From the NCBI GenBank assembly GCA_946405645.1, contig CAMJHW010000034.1, forward strand, positions 1 to 11,935: a stretch of 11,935 nucleotides of DNA, written 5' to 3'. How positions within the stretch are numbered: the first letter of the stretch is position 1; the number at the start of each line of letters is the position of its first letter. Below, one piece after another: positions 1 to 6,672 of the stretch. Both the position numbers and the translations under genes were made by a program. The notes beneath the pieces are model-generated. The model worked only from the letters and a program-made list of their open reading frames with translations, was not told the DNA's origin and did no database searches. This stretch comes from an uncultured Bacteroidales bacterium. GTDB lineage: Bacteria > Bacteroidota > Bacteroidia > Bacteroidales > UBA932.

Positions 1-1144
1 CCGCGGCGGCCGGCTTGACCTTGCCGCCGTGCTTGGCGAGGGCGCGCTCGATCAGCTCGTCGCTGGCCTTGCGGATGGAGATACCGTCGAGCGACGGCTC
101 CGGCTCGGAGAGCTGCTCCTCGGGCTCGTCGGAGGGCATGGGGGCGTAGTGCGGCAGCGCCGTCGGCATCGGCTGCTGCGCGGCGCCGCCGGCGTTGACG
201 ATTTCCTTGAGGCGGTCGACCTCCTGCTTGAGGTCGAGCAGGGCCTTGATGATCATCTGCTTGTCGCTGTCGGACATGCTGCCGCCGGCGGAAGCGGGAC
301 CGGTGGTGGCGGGCAGCATCGAGTCCTTCTCGTCCGGCAGGTAGCGCATCAGCGCCGCCGGGCCGAGCTCGATGCGCTCGGAGCCGGGCGTGACGGGACG
401 CGACTCCAGGGCCGTGACCGTCTCGGCGACGTTCTTCAGCTGGCGGATGTTGCCGGGCCAGCGGTAGGCGGTCAGCATCGAGATGGCGTCGTGGTTGAGG
501 TTGACCTTGCAGAGGTTGTAGCGCTCGGAGAAATCCGAGGTGAACTTGCGGAACAGCAGGTAGATGTCGTCCTTGTTGCGCTCGCGCAGGGCGGGCATCT
601 GGATCTGGATGCCGGTGAGCCGGTAGTAGAGGTCCTCGCGGAACTTGCCCGTGGCCACGGCGTAAGCCAGGTTGACGTTGGTCGCGGCGATCACGCGCAC
701 GTCGGTCTTCTCCACCTTGGAGGAGCCGACCTTCATGAATTCGCCGTTCTGCAGGACGCGCAGCAGCAGGGCCTGCGTCTCGCGCGGCAGCTCGCCGATC
801 TCGTCGAGGAAGAGGGTGCCGCCGTCGGCCTCCTCGAAGTAGCCCTTCCGCTCGCCGATGGCGCCCGTGAAGGCCCCCTTCTCGTGGCCGAACAGCTCGG
901 CGTTGATGGTCCCCTCGGGGATGGCTCCGCAGTTGACTGCCAGATATTTGCCGGTCTTGCGCCGGCTGAACTGGTGGATGATCTGCGGGATTGTCTCCTT
1001 GCCGACGCCGCTCTCGCCCGTGATCAGTACGGTGAGGTCCGTGGGAGCCACGGCCACCGCCGTCTCGAGCGCACGGTTGAGCCCGGCGTCATTGCCGATG
1101 ATGTCGTATTTATTCTTGAGCCGCTGGAGTTCTTGCATTTCCAT
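1..1144 (-). CDS. Sigma-54-dependent transcriptional activator (AAA+ bEBP, no receiver domain), 3' end missing
   Basis: This gene is read by translating the reverse strand; it runs off the left edge, so about 381 codons are present without a stop. The protein is a bacterial enhancer-binding protein that uses ATP to remodel RNA polymerase-sigma54 closed complexes. The AAA+ domain starts almost at once. Walker A GESGVGKE is at residues 43-50, the sigma54-contacting loop GAFTGA at 90-95, and Walker B FLDEIGE at 112-118. Later come FREDLYYRL and the sensor-II motif WPGNIRQLKN. A Pro/Glu-rich linker then leads to the first helix of a Fis-type HTH (ASDELIERALAKHGGKV) at the edge. There is no N-terminal receiver, GAF or PAS domain, so activity may be set by a partner protein or by expression level. 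The start at 1144 is six bases from a -7 box; Met3 (1138) is an alternative. Related Bacteroidales genes are often followed by lptE and secG, which here would lie outside the window. Confidence 0.93.
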   Translation of the reverse strand, partial: MEMQELQRLKNKYDIIGNDAGLNRALETAVAVAPTDLTVLITGESGVGKETIPQIIHQFSRRKTGKYLAVNCGAIPEGTINAELFGHEKGAFTGAIGERKGYFEEADGGTLFLDEIGELPRETQALLLRVLQNGEFMKVGSSKVEKTDVRVIAATNVNLAYAVATGKFREDLYYRLTGIQIQMPALRERNKDDIYLLFRKFTSDFSERYNLCKVNLNHDAISMLTAYRWPGNIRQLKNVAETVTALESRPVTPGSERIELGPAALMRYLPDEKDSMLPATTGPASAGGSMSDSDKQMIIKALLDLKQEVDRLKEIVNAGGAAQQPMPTALPHYAPMPSDEPEEQLSEPEPSLDGISIRKASDELIERALAKHGGKVKPAAA

Positions 1145-1150
1145 AGAAAG

Positions 1151-1182
1151 CAAAGTTAAGGATTATTTTTTATATTTGTAAA
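1151..1182 (-). promoter_or_regulatory. Housekeeping promoter for the sigma-54 activator gene
   Basis: On the minus strand TAACTTTG (1158-1151) matches the Bacteroidota -7 consensus TAnnTTTG exactly. TTTA (1182-1179) sits 20 bases upstream as a 3-of-4 match to the -33 element TTTG. The -7 box ends only six bases before the ATG at 1144, so transcription should begin at or within a few bases of the start codon. The promoter interleaves with the plus-strand promoter of the lipoprotein gene. Confidence 0.6.
1171..1178 (+). promoter_or_regulatory. -7 promoter element of the OmpA/TPR-like lipoprotein gene
   Basis: TATATTTG is an exact match to TAnnTTTG and lies 31 bases before the ATG at 1210, giving a short A/C-rich leader. 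I see no clear TTTG at the -33 position. The box lies inside the spacer of the divergent promoter, so the two should compete for polymerase. Confidence 0.55.
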
Positions 1183-1209
1183 CTGATTATTGTCCACTAA
1201 CGACTAACC

Positions 1210-2865
1210 ATGTTGAAAATGAGAAGTTTCCTTAAAATCTTCATTCTGGGCGCCGCCGTCGTTGCGGCTGCCGGTTGTTCCAAGTCCCGCGCCGAGCAGA
1301 TGAAGCTGGCCGAAAAGCTGCAGATCGACTGCACGCCCGAGGTCCTCGCTCTCGTCGGCGACCAGATCCCCGTGGACCTGGCCGTAACATATCCTGACGG
1401 TTATTTCCATCCCAAAGCCCTGCTCGAAGTGACGCCCGTGCTGGTCTACGCCGGCGGCGAGGAGCAGAAGGGCCCGACCTTCGTCTACCAGGGCGAGAAG
1501 GTACTCGACAACTACAAGGTCGTCGCCAAGTCCGGCGGCACCGTCAAGGAGCATTTCGCCTTCGATTATGAAGAGGGCATGGAGCAGGCCTACCTCGAGC
1601 TGCGCGGCGTCGCGCGCTACAAGGACAAGGAGATCGCCATCCCGGCGGTCAAGGTGGCCGACGGCACGGTCGTGACCCAGCTGCTCGCGGAGGCGGACGG
1701 CGAATACAGCTACAAGAAGGACAACTACCAGGCCGTCCTGCACGAGCAGACCGAGGGCCAGGTGATGTATGACTACAACTCCGCCACCATCAAGGGCAGC
1801 GAGCTCCGCTCCCGCTCGATCAAGGAGCTGCAGGCCGCGCTCGAGGCCATCGAGGCCGATCCGCGCTACACGGTCCGCGGCACCAGCGTCGTGGCCTACG
1901 CTTCGCCGGAAGGCGGCGAGGCCTACAACGCCAAGCTCTCCGACAAGCGCGCCGCTTCCGCCCAGAAGGCCTGGAGCAAGGTGACGGGCGAGAAGGCCCC
2001 CGACAACCTGGAGGTGCGCAGCATCGGCCAGGACTGGGAGGGCTTCCGCGAGGCTGTCGAGAATTCCGACATCGAGGACAAGGACCTGATCCTGCGCGTG
2101 CTGTCGATGTACAGCGATCCCGCCGTGCGCGAGAGCGAGATCAAGAACATGTCCAAGGTCTATACCGAGATCAACAAGAACGTCTTCCCGGAGCTGCGCC
2201 GCGCCCGCTTCATCACGGAGCTGGACTACCAGAACTTCTCCGACGAGGAGCTGGTCGAGCTCTCGCAGAAGGCCATTGACGTCCTCGACGAGGAAGGCCT
2301 GCTCCGCGTGGCCTCCATCACCGACAACGCCGCCCGCAAGGCCGAGCTCTACGAGAAGGCCGTCCAGAAGTACGCTTCCGACCGCGCCCGCTTCAACCTG
2401 GCTTGCCTCGCGCTGGATGACCGTCGTCCCGACGCCGCCGCGAAGTATCTCGACGCCATCAAAGACCAGGACGCCGCCGTGCTCAACGCCAAGGGCGTCG
2501 TCGCCCTGCAGCGCGGTGACCGCAAGACGGCCGCCGACTGGTTCCGCAAGGCCGGCACCGGCGAGGCCATGGCCAACCTGGGCCTGGTCGAGCTCCTGGA
2601 CGGCAACTACGACGCTGCCGCCAAGCGGCTCGAAGGCGTGCACGGCGTCAACGGCGCCATCGCCAGCCTGCTGGCCGGCCGCATCGACGAGGCCGAGGCC
2701 CGCGTCACCTGCAAGTGCGCCCGTGCCGAGTATGTCCGCGCCATCATCGCCGCCCGCAGGGGCGACGCCGAGGGTGTGCGCACGCACCTGGCCAACGTGG
2801 AAGCCAAGAGCAAGGCCCTTTATGAGAAGTCCCGCAAAGATGTAGAGTTCGCGAAATTCAGATAG
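1210..2865 (+). CDS. Lipoprotein with OmpA-like segment and TPR-like C-terminal repeats
   Basis: The product is 551 residues. The N-terminus is a lipoprotein signal: KMRSFLKIF, a hydrophobic stretch, then lipobox AAGC with the lipidated cysteine at 23. It is therefore expected to be anchored in the envelope. Residues about 24-170 form an unassigned, beta-rich region. Around 210-240 there is an OmpA-like stretch (VVAYASPEGGEAYNAKLSDKRAASAQ), resembling peptidoglycan-binding OmpA-family domains in Bacteroidetes proteins. From about 360 onward the sequence is alpha-helical and Ala-rich with TPR-like units (ARFNLACLALDDRRPDAAAKYL, LNAKGVVALQRGDRKTAADWFRKA, MANLGLVELLDGNYDAAAKRLEG). Family knowledge suggests an envelope scaffold that binds peptidoglycan and protein partners; the exact role is unknown. 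It is transcribed alone, divergent from the sigma-54 activator. Met4 (1219) could also be the start. Long antisense open frames here reflect codon bias. Confidence 0.88.
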   Translation: MLKMRSFLKIFILGAAVVAAAGCSKSRAEQMKLAEKLQIDCTPEVLALVGDQIPVDLAVTYPDGYFHPKALLEVTPVLVYAGGEEQKGPTFVYQGEKVLDNYKVVAKSGGTVKEHFAFDYEEGMEQAYLELRGVARYKDKEIAIPAVKVADGTVVTQLLAEADGEYSYKKDNYQAVLHEQTEGQVMYDYNSATIKGSELRSRSIKELQAALEAIEADPRYTVRGTSVVAYASPEGGEAYNAKLSDKRAASAQKAWSKVTGEKAPDNLEVRSIGQDWEGFREAVENSDIEDKDLILRVLSMYSDPAVRESEIKNMSKVYTEINKNVFPELRRARFITELDYQNFSDEELVELSQKAIDVLDEEGLLRVASITDNAARKAELYEKAVQKYASDRARFNLACLALDDRRPDAAAKYLDAIKDQDAAVLNAKGVVALQRGDRKTAADWFRKAGTGEAMANLGLVELLDGNYDAAAKRLEGVHGVNGAIASLLAGRIDEAEARVTCKCARAEYVRAIIAARRGDAEGVRTHLANVEAKSKALYEKSRKDVEFAKFR

Positions 2866-2880
2866 TTAGCTGATCGGAAT

Positions 2881-2911
2881 TTTGCTATTTACAAGATTTT
2901 GCGTATATTTG
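2881..2911 (+). promoter_or_regulatory. Main promoter of the rpsL-rpsG-fusA-rpsJ operon
   Basis: TTTG at 2881-2884 and TATATTTG at 2904-2911, separated by 19 bases, match the Bacteroidota -33/-7 promoter consensus on both elements. This is the best-formed housekeeping promoter in the window, as expected for ribosomal protein genes. Transcription should start around 2914-2919, inside the following hairpin. Confidence 0.75.
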
Positions 2912-2912
2912 C

Positions 2913-2937
2913 AGCCCCCAAAATAAGGGGGCTTTTT
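2913..2937 (+). terminator. Hairpin plus T-run overlapping the rpsL transcription start
   Basis: AGCCCCC (2913-2919) and GGGGGCT (2927-2933) form a perfect 7-bp stem with a 7-base A-rich loop, followed by five T. This is a standard intrinsic terminator shape and probably ends the upstream lipoprotein transcript (stop at 2865). It begins two bases after the rpsL -7 box, so it may also form at the very 5' end of the ribosomal mRNA. Confidence 0.7.
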
Positions 2938-2962
2938 ATAATTTATTTATTAACAACTATTT

Positions 2963-3334
2963 ATGCCTACAATTCAACAATTGGTTCGCAAAGGACGCGA
3001 GGTTATCGAGGTTAAGTCGAAATCTCGTGCGTTGGATGCTTGCCCTCAGAAGCGTGGCGTATGCCTGAGAGTCTATACGACGACTCCCAAGAAGCCGAAC
3101 TCCGCTATGCGTAAGGTCGCGCGTGTACGTCTCACGAATTCCAAAGAGGTCAATGCCTACATCCCGGGTGAGGGACACAACCTCCAGGAGCACTCCATCG
3201 TGCTCGTGCGTGGCGGTCGTGTCAAGGACCTCCCTGGTGTACGTTACCACATCCTCCGCGGTGCTTTGGATACTGCCGGCGTGGAAGGACGGACCCAGTC
3301 CCGTTCGCTCTACGGCGCCAAGAGGCCGAAGTAA
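2963..3334 (+). CDS. rpsL: 30S ribosomal protein S12
   Basis: This 123-residue protein of the small subunit lies near the decoding centre and helps control translational accuracy. The sequence aligns with E. coli S12 almost end to end without gaps. It keeps the [13 protein letters not shown] loop with Lys43 and the [13 protein letters not shown] loop with Lys88. Both are the wild-type, streptomycin-sensitive residues at the classic resistance sites. Asp89, the residue methylthiolated by RimO in species that have it, is also present. The ATG is preceded by an A/T-rich leader with no Shine-Dalgarno sequence, normal for this phylum. It is the first gene of the str operon, 44 bases before rpsG. 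Confidence 0.98.
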   Translation: MPTIQQLVRKGREVIEVKSKSRALDACPQKRGVCLRVYTTTPKKPNSAMRKVARVRLTNSKEVNAYIPGEGHNLQEHSIVLVRGGRVKDLPGVRYHILRGALDTAGVEGRTQSRSLYGAKRPK

Positions 3335-3378
3335 TTGCGGAAGAATGAGGTTTAAATTTTAATTTTTTCACATTTACC

Positions 3379-3855
3379 ATGAGAAAAGCAAAGCCTAAGA
3401 AGAGGATTCTACTTCCTGATCCTAAGTATCACGACACGCAGGTTACCCGTTTCGTGAACAACCTTATGTTGCAGGGGAAGAAGAGTATCGCGTATTCTAT
3501 TTTTTACGATGCCATTGATATGGTAGGCGAGAAGATGAAAGATTCTGACAAGGCTCCTCTGGATATTTGGAGGAAGGCGCTCGAGAACGTGACCCCGCAG
3601 ATCGAGGTCAAGTCCCGCCGTATCGGCGGCGCCAACTTCCAGGTGCCTACCGAGTTGCGCCCTGAGCGGAAGGTTTCTCTCTCCATGAAGAATATGATAT
3701 CCTTCGCCCGTAAACGTTCCGGCCGCTCGATGGCAGAAAAGCTCTGTGCCGAGATTATCGCTGCTTACAACAATGAAGGTGGCGCCTTCAAGCGGAAGGA
3801 AGACATGCACAAGATGGCCGAGGCCAACAAGGCCTTCGCTCATTTCCGCTTTTAA
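3379..3855 (+). CDS. rpsG: 30S ribosomal protein S7
   Basis: This 158-residue primary 16S rRNA-binding protein nucleates assembly of the 30S head and contacts the E-site tRNA and mRNA. The whole chain is typical: a basic N-terminus (MRKAKPKKR), [25 protein letters not shown], the central [21 protein letters not shown] motif, and a helical C-terminus with [11 protein letters not shown] and [10 protein letters not shown]. Length is normal. It lies between rpsL and fusA with short gaps of 44 and 21 bases and no terminator, so all are cotranscribed. In E. coli S7 is the autoregulator of this operon; no matching S7-binding structure is obvious here. Confidence 0.98.
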   Translation: MRKAKPKKRILLPDPKYHDTQVTRFVNNLMLQGKKSIAYSIFYDAIDMVGEKMKDSDKAPLDIWRKALENVTPQIEVKSRRIGGANFQVPTELRPERKVSLSMKNMISFARKRSGRSMAEKLCAEIIAAYNNEGGAFKRKEDMHKMAEANKAFAHFRF

Positions 3856-3876
3856 TTGAATAAGTAAGTTAGTTAG

Positions 3877-5994
3877 ATGGCCAAAAGAGACCTTAAGTAC
3901 ACACGTAACATCGGCATCATGGCACACATCGATGCCGGCAAGACCACTACGTCCGAGCGTATTCTCTACTACACCGGAAAGACCCACAAGATCGGTGAGG
4001 TCCACGAAGGTGCTGCCACGATGGACTGGATGGTTCAGGAGCAGGAGCGCGGTATTACCATCACTTCTGCTGCCACCACCGCTTTCTGGCACTACAACGG
4101 GGATACCTATCAGATCAACCTGATCGACACTCCGGGCCACGTGGACTTCACTGTCGAGGTGGAGCGTTCGCTCCGCGTGCTCGACGGTACCGTGGCTACG
4201 TTCTGCGCCGTGGGGCGCGTTCAGCCTCAGTCCGAGACGGTTTGGCGTCAGGCGGACAAGTATCGTGTGCCCAAGATTGCCTATGTTAACAAAATGGACC
4301 GTGTCGGTGCTGACTTCCTCGCCTGTGTCGAGGAGATCAAGACCAAGCTCGGTGCCACGGCAGTTCCTATCTGCCTCCCGATCGGTTCGGAGGAGAGCTT
4401 CAAGGGAATTGTCGACCTGATCGCCATGAAGGCGATTGTCTATGATCCCAGCGACGCCCTGGTCAACTATCAGATCCAGGACATCCCTGCGGACATGCAG
4501 GACATCGTCGCCCTCTGGCACGACAAGTTGATCGAGTCCGCCGCCGAGTGCGACGACGCCCTGATGGACAAGTACTTCGAGAGCCCCGAATCCATTACGG
4601 AGGAGGAGGTGATCGCTGCGCTCCGCAAGGGCACCATCGCCATGCAGATCGTTCCGGCCTGCTGCGGTTCCTCGTTCAAGAACAAGGGTGTCCAGTTCCT
4701 GCTGGACGCCGTGATGCGCTACCTCCCTTCGCCGCTGGATATCGGCGCCACGAAGGCGACCAACCTGGCCAATGACCAGGAAATGCACCTCGAGCCCAAG
4801 GCTACCGAGCCGTTCTGCGGTCTTGTCTTCAAGATCGCCACGGATCCGTTCGTGGGCCGTCTGGCGTATATCCGCGTCTACTCCGGTCACCTCGACGCCG
4901 GTTCCTACGTGCTCAACTCCCGTTCGGGCAAGAAAGAGCGCGTGGCCCGTCTCTACCAGATGCACTCCAACCACCAGAACCCGATCGAGTTCGTGGAGGC
5001 CGGAGACATCTGCGCGGCGGTCGGCTTCAAGGACCTCCGCACGGGTGATACCATCTGCGCGGACGATCACCGCTATTCGCTGGAGTCCATGGAGTTCCCC
5101 GATCCCGTGATCGGTATCGCCGTGGAGCCCAAGACGCAGAAGGACCTCGACAAGCTGGGCGTCGCGCTCGGCAAGCTCGCCGAGGAGGATCCTACCTTCA
5201 CCGTCAAGTCCGACCCGGATACGGGCCAGACCGTCATCAGCGGTATGGGTGAGCTCCACCTCGACATCATCGTCGACCGTCTGCGCCGCGAATTCGGTGT
5301 GGAGATCAACCAGGGCGCACCCCAGGTTAACTACAAAGAGGCGATCACCACTTCCGTCCAGCACCGTGAGGTGTTCAAGAAGCAGACGGGCGGTCGTGGC
5401 AAATTTGCTGATATTATCGTCGAGATCGGACCCGCCGACGAGGGCGTCACCGGTCTTCAGTTTGACAACCAGGTCAAGGGCGGCAACGTGCCCAAGGAGT
5501 TCGTTCCCTGCGTTCAGAAGGGCTTCGAGTCCGCGATGGCGAACGGCGTCCTGGCCGGTTATGAGGTCCCTGCTCTGAAGGTGACGCTCCTGGACGGTTC
5601 CTTCCACCCTGTGGATTCCGACCAGCTGTCCTTCGAGCTGGCCGCGCGTATGGCTTTCCGTCACGCCTGCCCCAAGTGCAAGCCTGTCATCCTGGAGCCT
5701 ATCATGAACCTCGAGGTCGTGACCCCGGAGGATTATATGGGCGACATCGTCGGTGACCTCAACCGTCGCCGCGGACAGATTGTCGCTATGGACTCCACCA
5801 CCAACGGTGCCCGTATCGTGAAGGCCTTCGTTCCCCTCTCCGAGCAGTTCGGTTACGTCACCGTGCTCCGTACCCTGTCTTCCGGCCGGGCCACCAGCAC
5901 GATGTCTTTCGACCACTACGCTGAGGTCCCTGCCACCATGGCCAAGGACATCGTGGAGAAGAGCGGTTATAAGACGCCGTCTGACGACGAATAG
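3877..5994 (+). CDS. fusA: Elongation factor G (translocase GTPase)
   Basis: EF-G drives tRNA-mRNA translocation and, with RRF, ribosome recycling. The protein is 705 residues, the normal five-domain length. GTPase motifs are intact: AHIDAGKTT at 16-24, the RGITI switch I sequence, DTPGH at 84-88 with the catalytic-type His88, and NKMD at 138-141. Domain IV ([22 protein letters not shown]) keeps the conserved tip histidine, and the C-terminal [10 protein letters not shown] segment is present. Its place between rpsG and rpsJ marks it as the canonical housekeeping EF-G rather than a paralog. One oddity is Arg114 in [15 protein letters not shown], where most bacterial EF-Gs I know have Gly (GGVQPQ). 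The domain IV stretch CPKC is also less common. A large antisense open frame overlaps it and is not a gene. Confidence 0.98.
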   Translation: MAKRDLKYTRNIGIMAHIDAGKTTTSERILYYTGKTHKIGEVHEGAATMDWMVQEQERGITITSAATTAFWHYNGDTYQINLIDTPGHVDFTVEVERSLRVLDGTVATFCAVGRVQPQSETVWRQADKYRVPKIAYVNKMDRVGADFLACVEEIKTKLGATAVPICLPIGSEESFKGIVDLIAMKAIVYDPSDALVNYQIQDIPADMQDIVALWHDKLIESAAECDDALMDKYFESPESITEEEVIAALRKGTIAMQIVPACCGSSFKNKGVQFLLDAVMRYLPSPLDIGATKATNLANDQEMHLEPKATEPFCGLVFKIATDPFVGRLAYIRVYSGHLDAGSYVLNSRSGKKERVARLYQMHSNHQNPIEFVEAGDICAAVGFKDLRTGDTICADDHRYSLESMEFPDPVIGIAVEPKTQKDLDKLGVALGKLAEEDPTFTVKSDPDTGQTVISGMGELHLDIIVDRLRREFGVEINQGAPQVNYKEAITTSVQHREVFKKQTGGRGKFADIIVEIGPADEGVTGLQFDNQVKGGNVPKEFVPCVQKGFESAMANGVLAGYEVPALKVTLLDGSFHPVDSDQLSFELAARMAFRHACPKCKPVILEPIMNLEVVTPEDYMGDIVGDLNRRRGQIVAMDSTTNGARIVKAFVPLSEQFGYVTVLRTLSSGRATSTMSFDHYAEVPATMAKDIVEKSGYKTPSDDE

Positions 5995-6020
5995 TATTGA
6001 ATGAAAAAAAGCATTTTGAT

Positions 6021-6326
6021 ATGAGCCAGAAAATTAGAATCAAACTCAAGTCTTTCGACCATATGCTCGTGGACAAGTCCGCGTCCAAGATTGTCGAGAC
6101 CGTGAAGTCTACTGGTGCCAAGGTGAATGGTCCCATTCCCCTTCCGACCAACAAGAAGATCTTCACCGTCAACCGCTCGACCTTCGTCAACAAGAAGGCC
6201 CGCGAGCAGTTCGAGCTCGACTCCTATCGCAGACTGCTCGACATCGAGGACTCCAACGCCAAGACGGTGGACGCCCTGATGAAGCTTGAGCTCCCCTCCG
6301 GCGTGGAGGTCGAGATCAAGGTCTGA
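6021..6326 (+). CDS. rpsJ: 30S ribosomal protein S10
   Basis: This is a 101-residue protein of the 30S head, which in E. coli also acts as the antitermination factor NusE. The start chosen is ATG at 6021 ([14 protein letters not shown]), which matches the normal S10 N-terminus; an upstream TTG at 5997 would add eight poorly fitting residues. Conserved segments include [35 protein letters not shown] and the C-terminal [20 protein letters not shown]. The gene starts 26 bases after fusA with no terminator, so it belongs to the same operon. In most Bacteroidales rpsJ leads directly into rplC, rplD and the rest of the S10 cluster; here a tRNA gene and terminators follow instead. Confidence 0.97.
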   Translation: MSQKIRIKLKSFDHMLVDKSASKIVETVKSTGAKVNGPIPLPTNKKIFTVNRSTFVNKKAREQFELDSYRRLLDIEDSNAKTVDALMKLELPSGVEVEIKV

Positions 6327-6353
6327 GCCTGATCGGCACACAGATTTCGATGA

Positions 6354-6386
6354 GTGCAGGGTCGCCCTTGGGTGATCCTGCGCTTT
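6354..6386 (+). other. Long hairpin between rpsJ and the tRNA gene
   Basis: Bases 6354-6367 and 6370-6383 can pair along 13-14 positions (three of them G-T), closed by a tight CTTG loop and followed by only three T. It ends four bases before the tRNA. It could be a weak or leaky terminator for the ribosomal operon, or a processing signal that separates the tRNA from the mRNA. The short T-run makes efficient termination doubtful. Confidence 0.6.
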
Positions 6387-6387
6387 C

Positions 6388-6462
6388 GGTCCCTTAGCTC
6401 AGTTGGTTAGCAGCAGCTGACTCATAATCAGCGGGTCGCAGGTTCAAGTCCTGCAGGGACCA
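6388..6462 (+). tRNA. tRNA with anticodon CAT, most likely tRNA-Ile2 (lysidine-modified); tRNA-Met is the alternative
   Basis: A full cloverleaf of 75 bases is visible. The acceptor stem is GGTCCCT/AGGGACC with discriminator A6462; the D arm has the GG pair; the anticodon stem is GCTGA/TCAGC around loop CTCATAA (anticodon 6423-6425). The T arm is GCAGG/CCTGC around TTCAAGT. The 3' CCA is not encoded. Consecutive C4-G69 and C5-G68 pairs are known TilS recognition features, and the sequence resembles E. coli ileX more than elongator tRNA-Met, so I favour tRNA-Ile2 reading AUA after C34 is converted to lysidine. No TAnnTTTG promoter lies in the 61-base gap after rpsJ, so it is probably cotranscribed with the ribosomal operon. 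Confidence 0.93.
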
Positions 6463-6476
6463 CGACGCTAAGAAAG

Positions 6477-6500
6477 CGCCCGCCAGACGGCGGGCGTTTT
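6477..6500 (+). terminator. Intrinsic terminator after the tRNA
   Basis: CGCCCGCC (6477-6484) and GGCGGGCG (6489-6496) form a perfect 8-bp GC stem with an AGAC loop, followed by TTTT. A second perfect 9-bp stem encloses it: 6460-6468 pairs with 6502-6510, and this outer stem includes the last three bases of the tRNA. It should end the str-operon/tRNA transcript. Confidence 0.85.
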
Positions 6501-6530
6501 CGCGTCGTGGCCCCTTGGGCTCTTGATCCA

Positions 6531-6568
6531 TTGGGGGGCGTTCCCCCCAAACCCCCTGCGTCGCGGGG
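6531..6568. repeat. GC-rich hairpin pair in the intergenic stretch
   Basis: TTGGGGGG (6531-6538) and CCCCCCAA (6543-6550) form a perfect 8-bp stem with a CGTT loop. Just after it CCCC (6553-6556) and GGGG (6565-6568) can form a second short stem. TTGATC (6523-6528) and GATCAA (6576-6581) flank the block as an outer inverted repeat. No open frame or promoter falls here. The function is unknown; it may be an intergenic repeat element or an extra termination barrier. Confidence 0.5.
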
Positions 6569-6590
6569 CTCCGAAGATCAATATAAACGA

Positions 6591-6627
6591 GAAAACTCCT
6601 AAGTATTTAGGGGTTTTCGTTTTTTTT
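6591..6627 (+). terminator. Second intrinsic terminator, directly before the lipoprotein promoter
   Basis: Bases 6591-6602 pair with 6607-6618 along 12 positions (one G-T), with a GTAT loop, followed by CG... and eight T at 6620-6627. It is a textbook intrinsic terminator and a back-up to the one after the tRNA. Its T-run ends one base before the -7 box of the next gene. Confidence 0.85.
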
Positions 6628-6636
6628 CTACCTTTG
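6606..6636 (+). promoter_or_regulatory. Promoter of the TlpA-like lipoprotein gene
   Basis: TACCTTTG (6629-6636) matches TAnnTTTG exactly, with TTTA (6606-6609) 19 bases upstream as a partial -33 element lying in the terminator hairpin. The leader to the ATG at 6673 would be about 30 bases, A-rich and without Shine-Dalgarno. Confidence 0.6.
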
Positions 6637-6672
6637 TAGAGAAAGTGCCAACTCAGAAAATAATACACAACT

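Noticed and set aside
29..1159. A 376-codon plus-strand open frame at the left edge
   Set aside because: The minus strand carries the full set of sigma-54 activator motifs, so the plus-strand frame is a shadow.
1204..2787. A 527-codon minus-strand open frame opposite the lipoprotein gene
   Set aside because: It is a low-complexity Gly/Ala/Leu/Val shadow of a GC-rich gene. The plus strand has a signal peptide, lipobox and repeats.
3409..5916. An 835-codon minus-strand open frame across rpsG and fusA
   Set aside because: It is antisense to two universally conserved genes; the His/Asp/Leu/Gly-rich product is what G/C-ending codons give on the opposite strand. It has no promoter or recognisable domain.
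5997..6020. TTG start for rpsJ eight codons upstream
   Set aside because: S10 proteins start close to [11 protein letters not shown] at 6021 gives the normal 101-residue length.
6388..6462. Initiator tRNA-fMet
   Set aside because: The first pair G1-C72 is matched and the anticodon stem lacks the three consecutive G-C pairs of initiator tRNA.
6463..6672. CRISPR array or insertion sequence in the repeat-rich gap
   Set aside because: The repeats are single hairpins, not regularly spaced direct repeats; there is no transposase and no target duplication.
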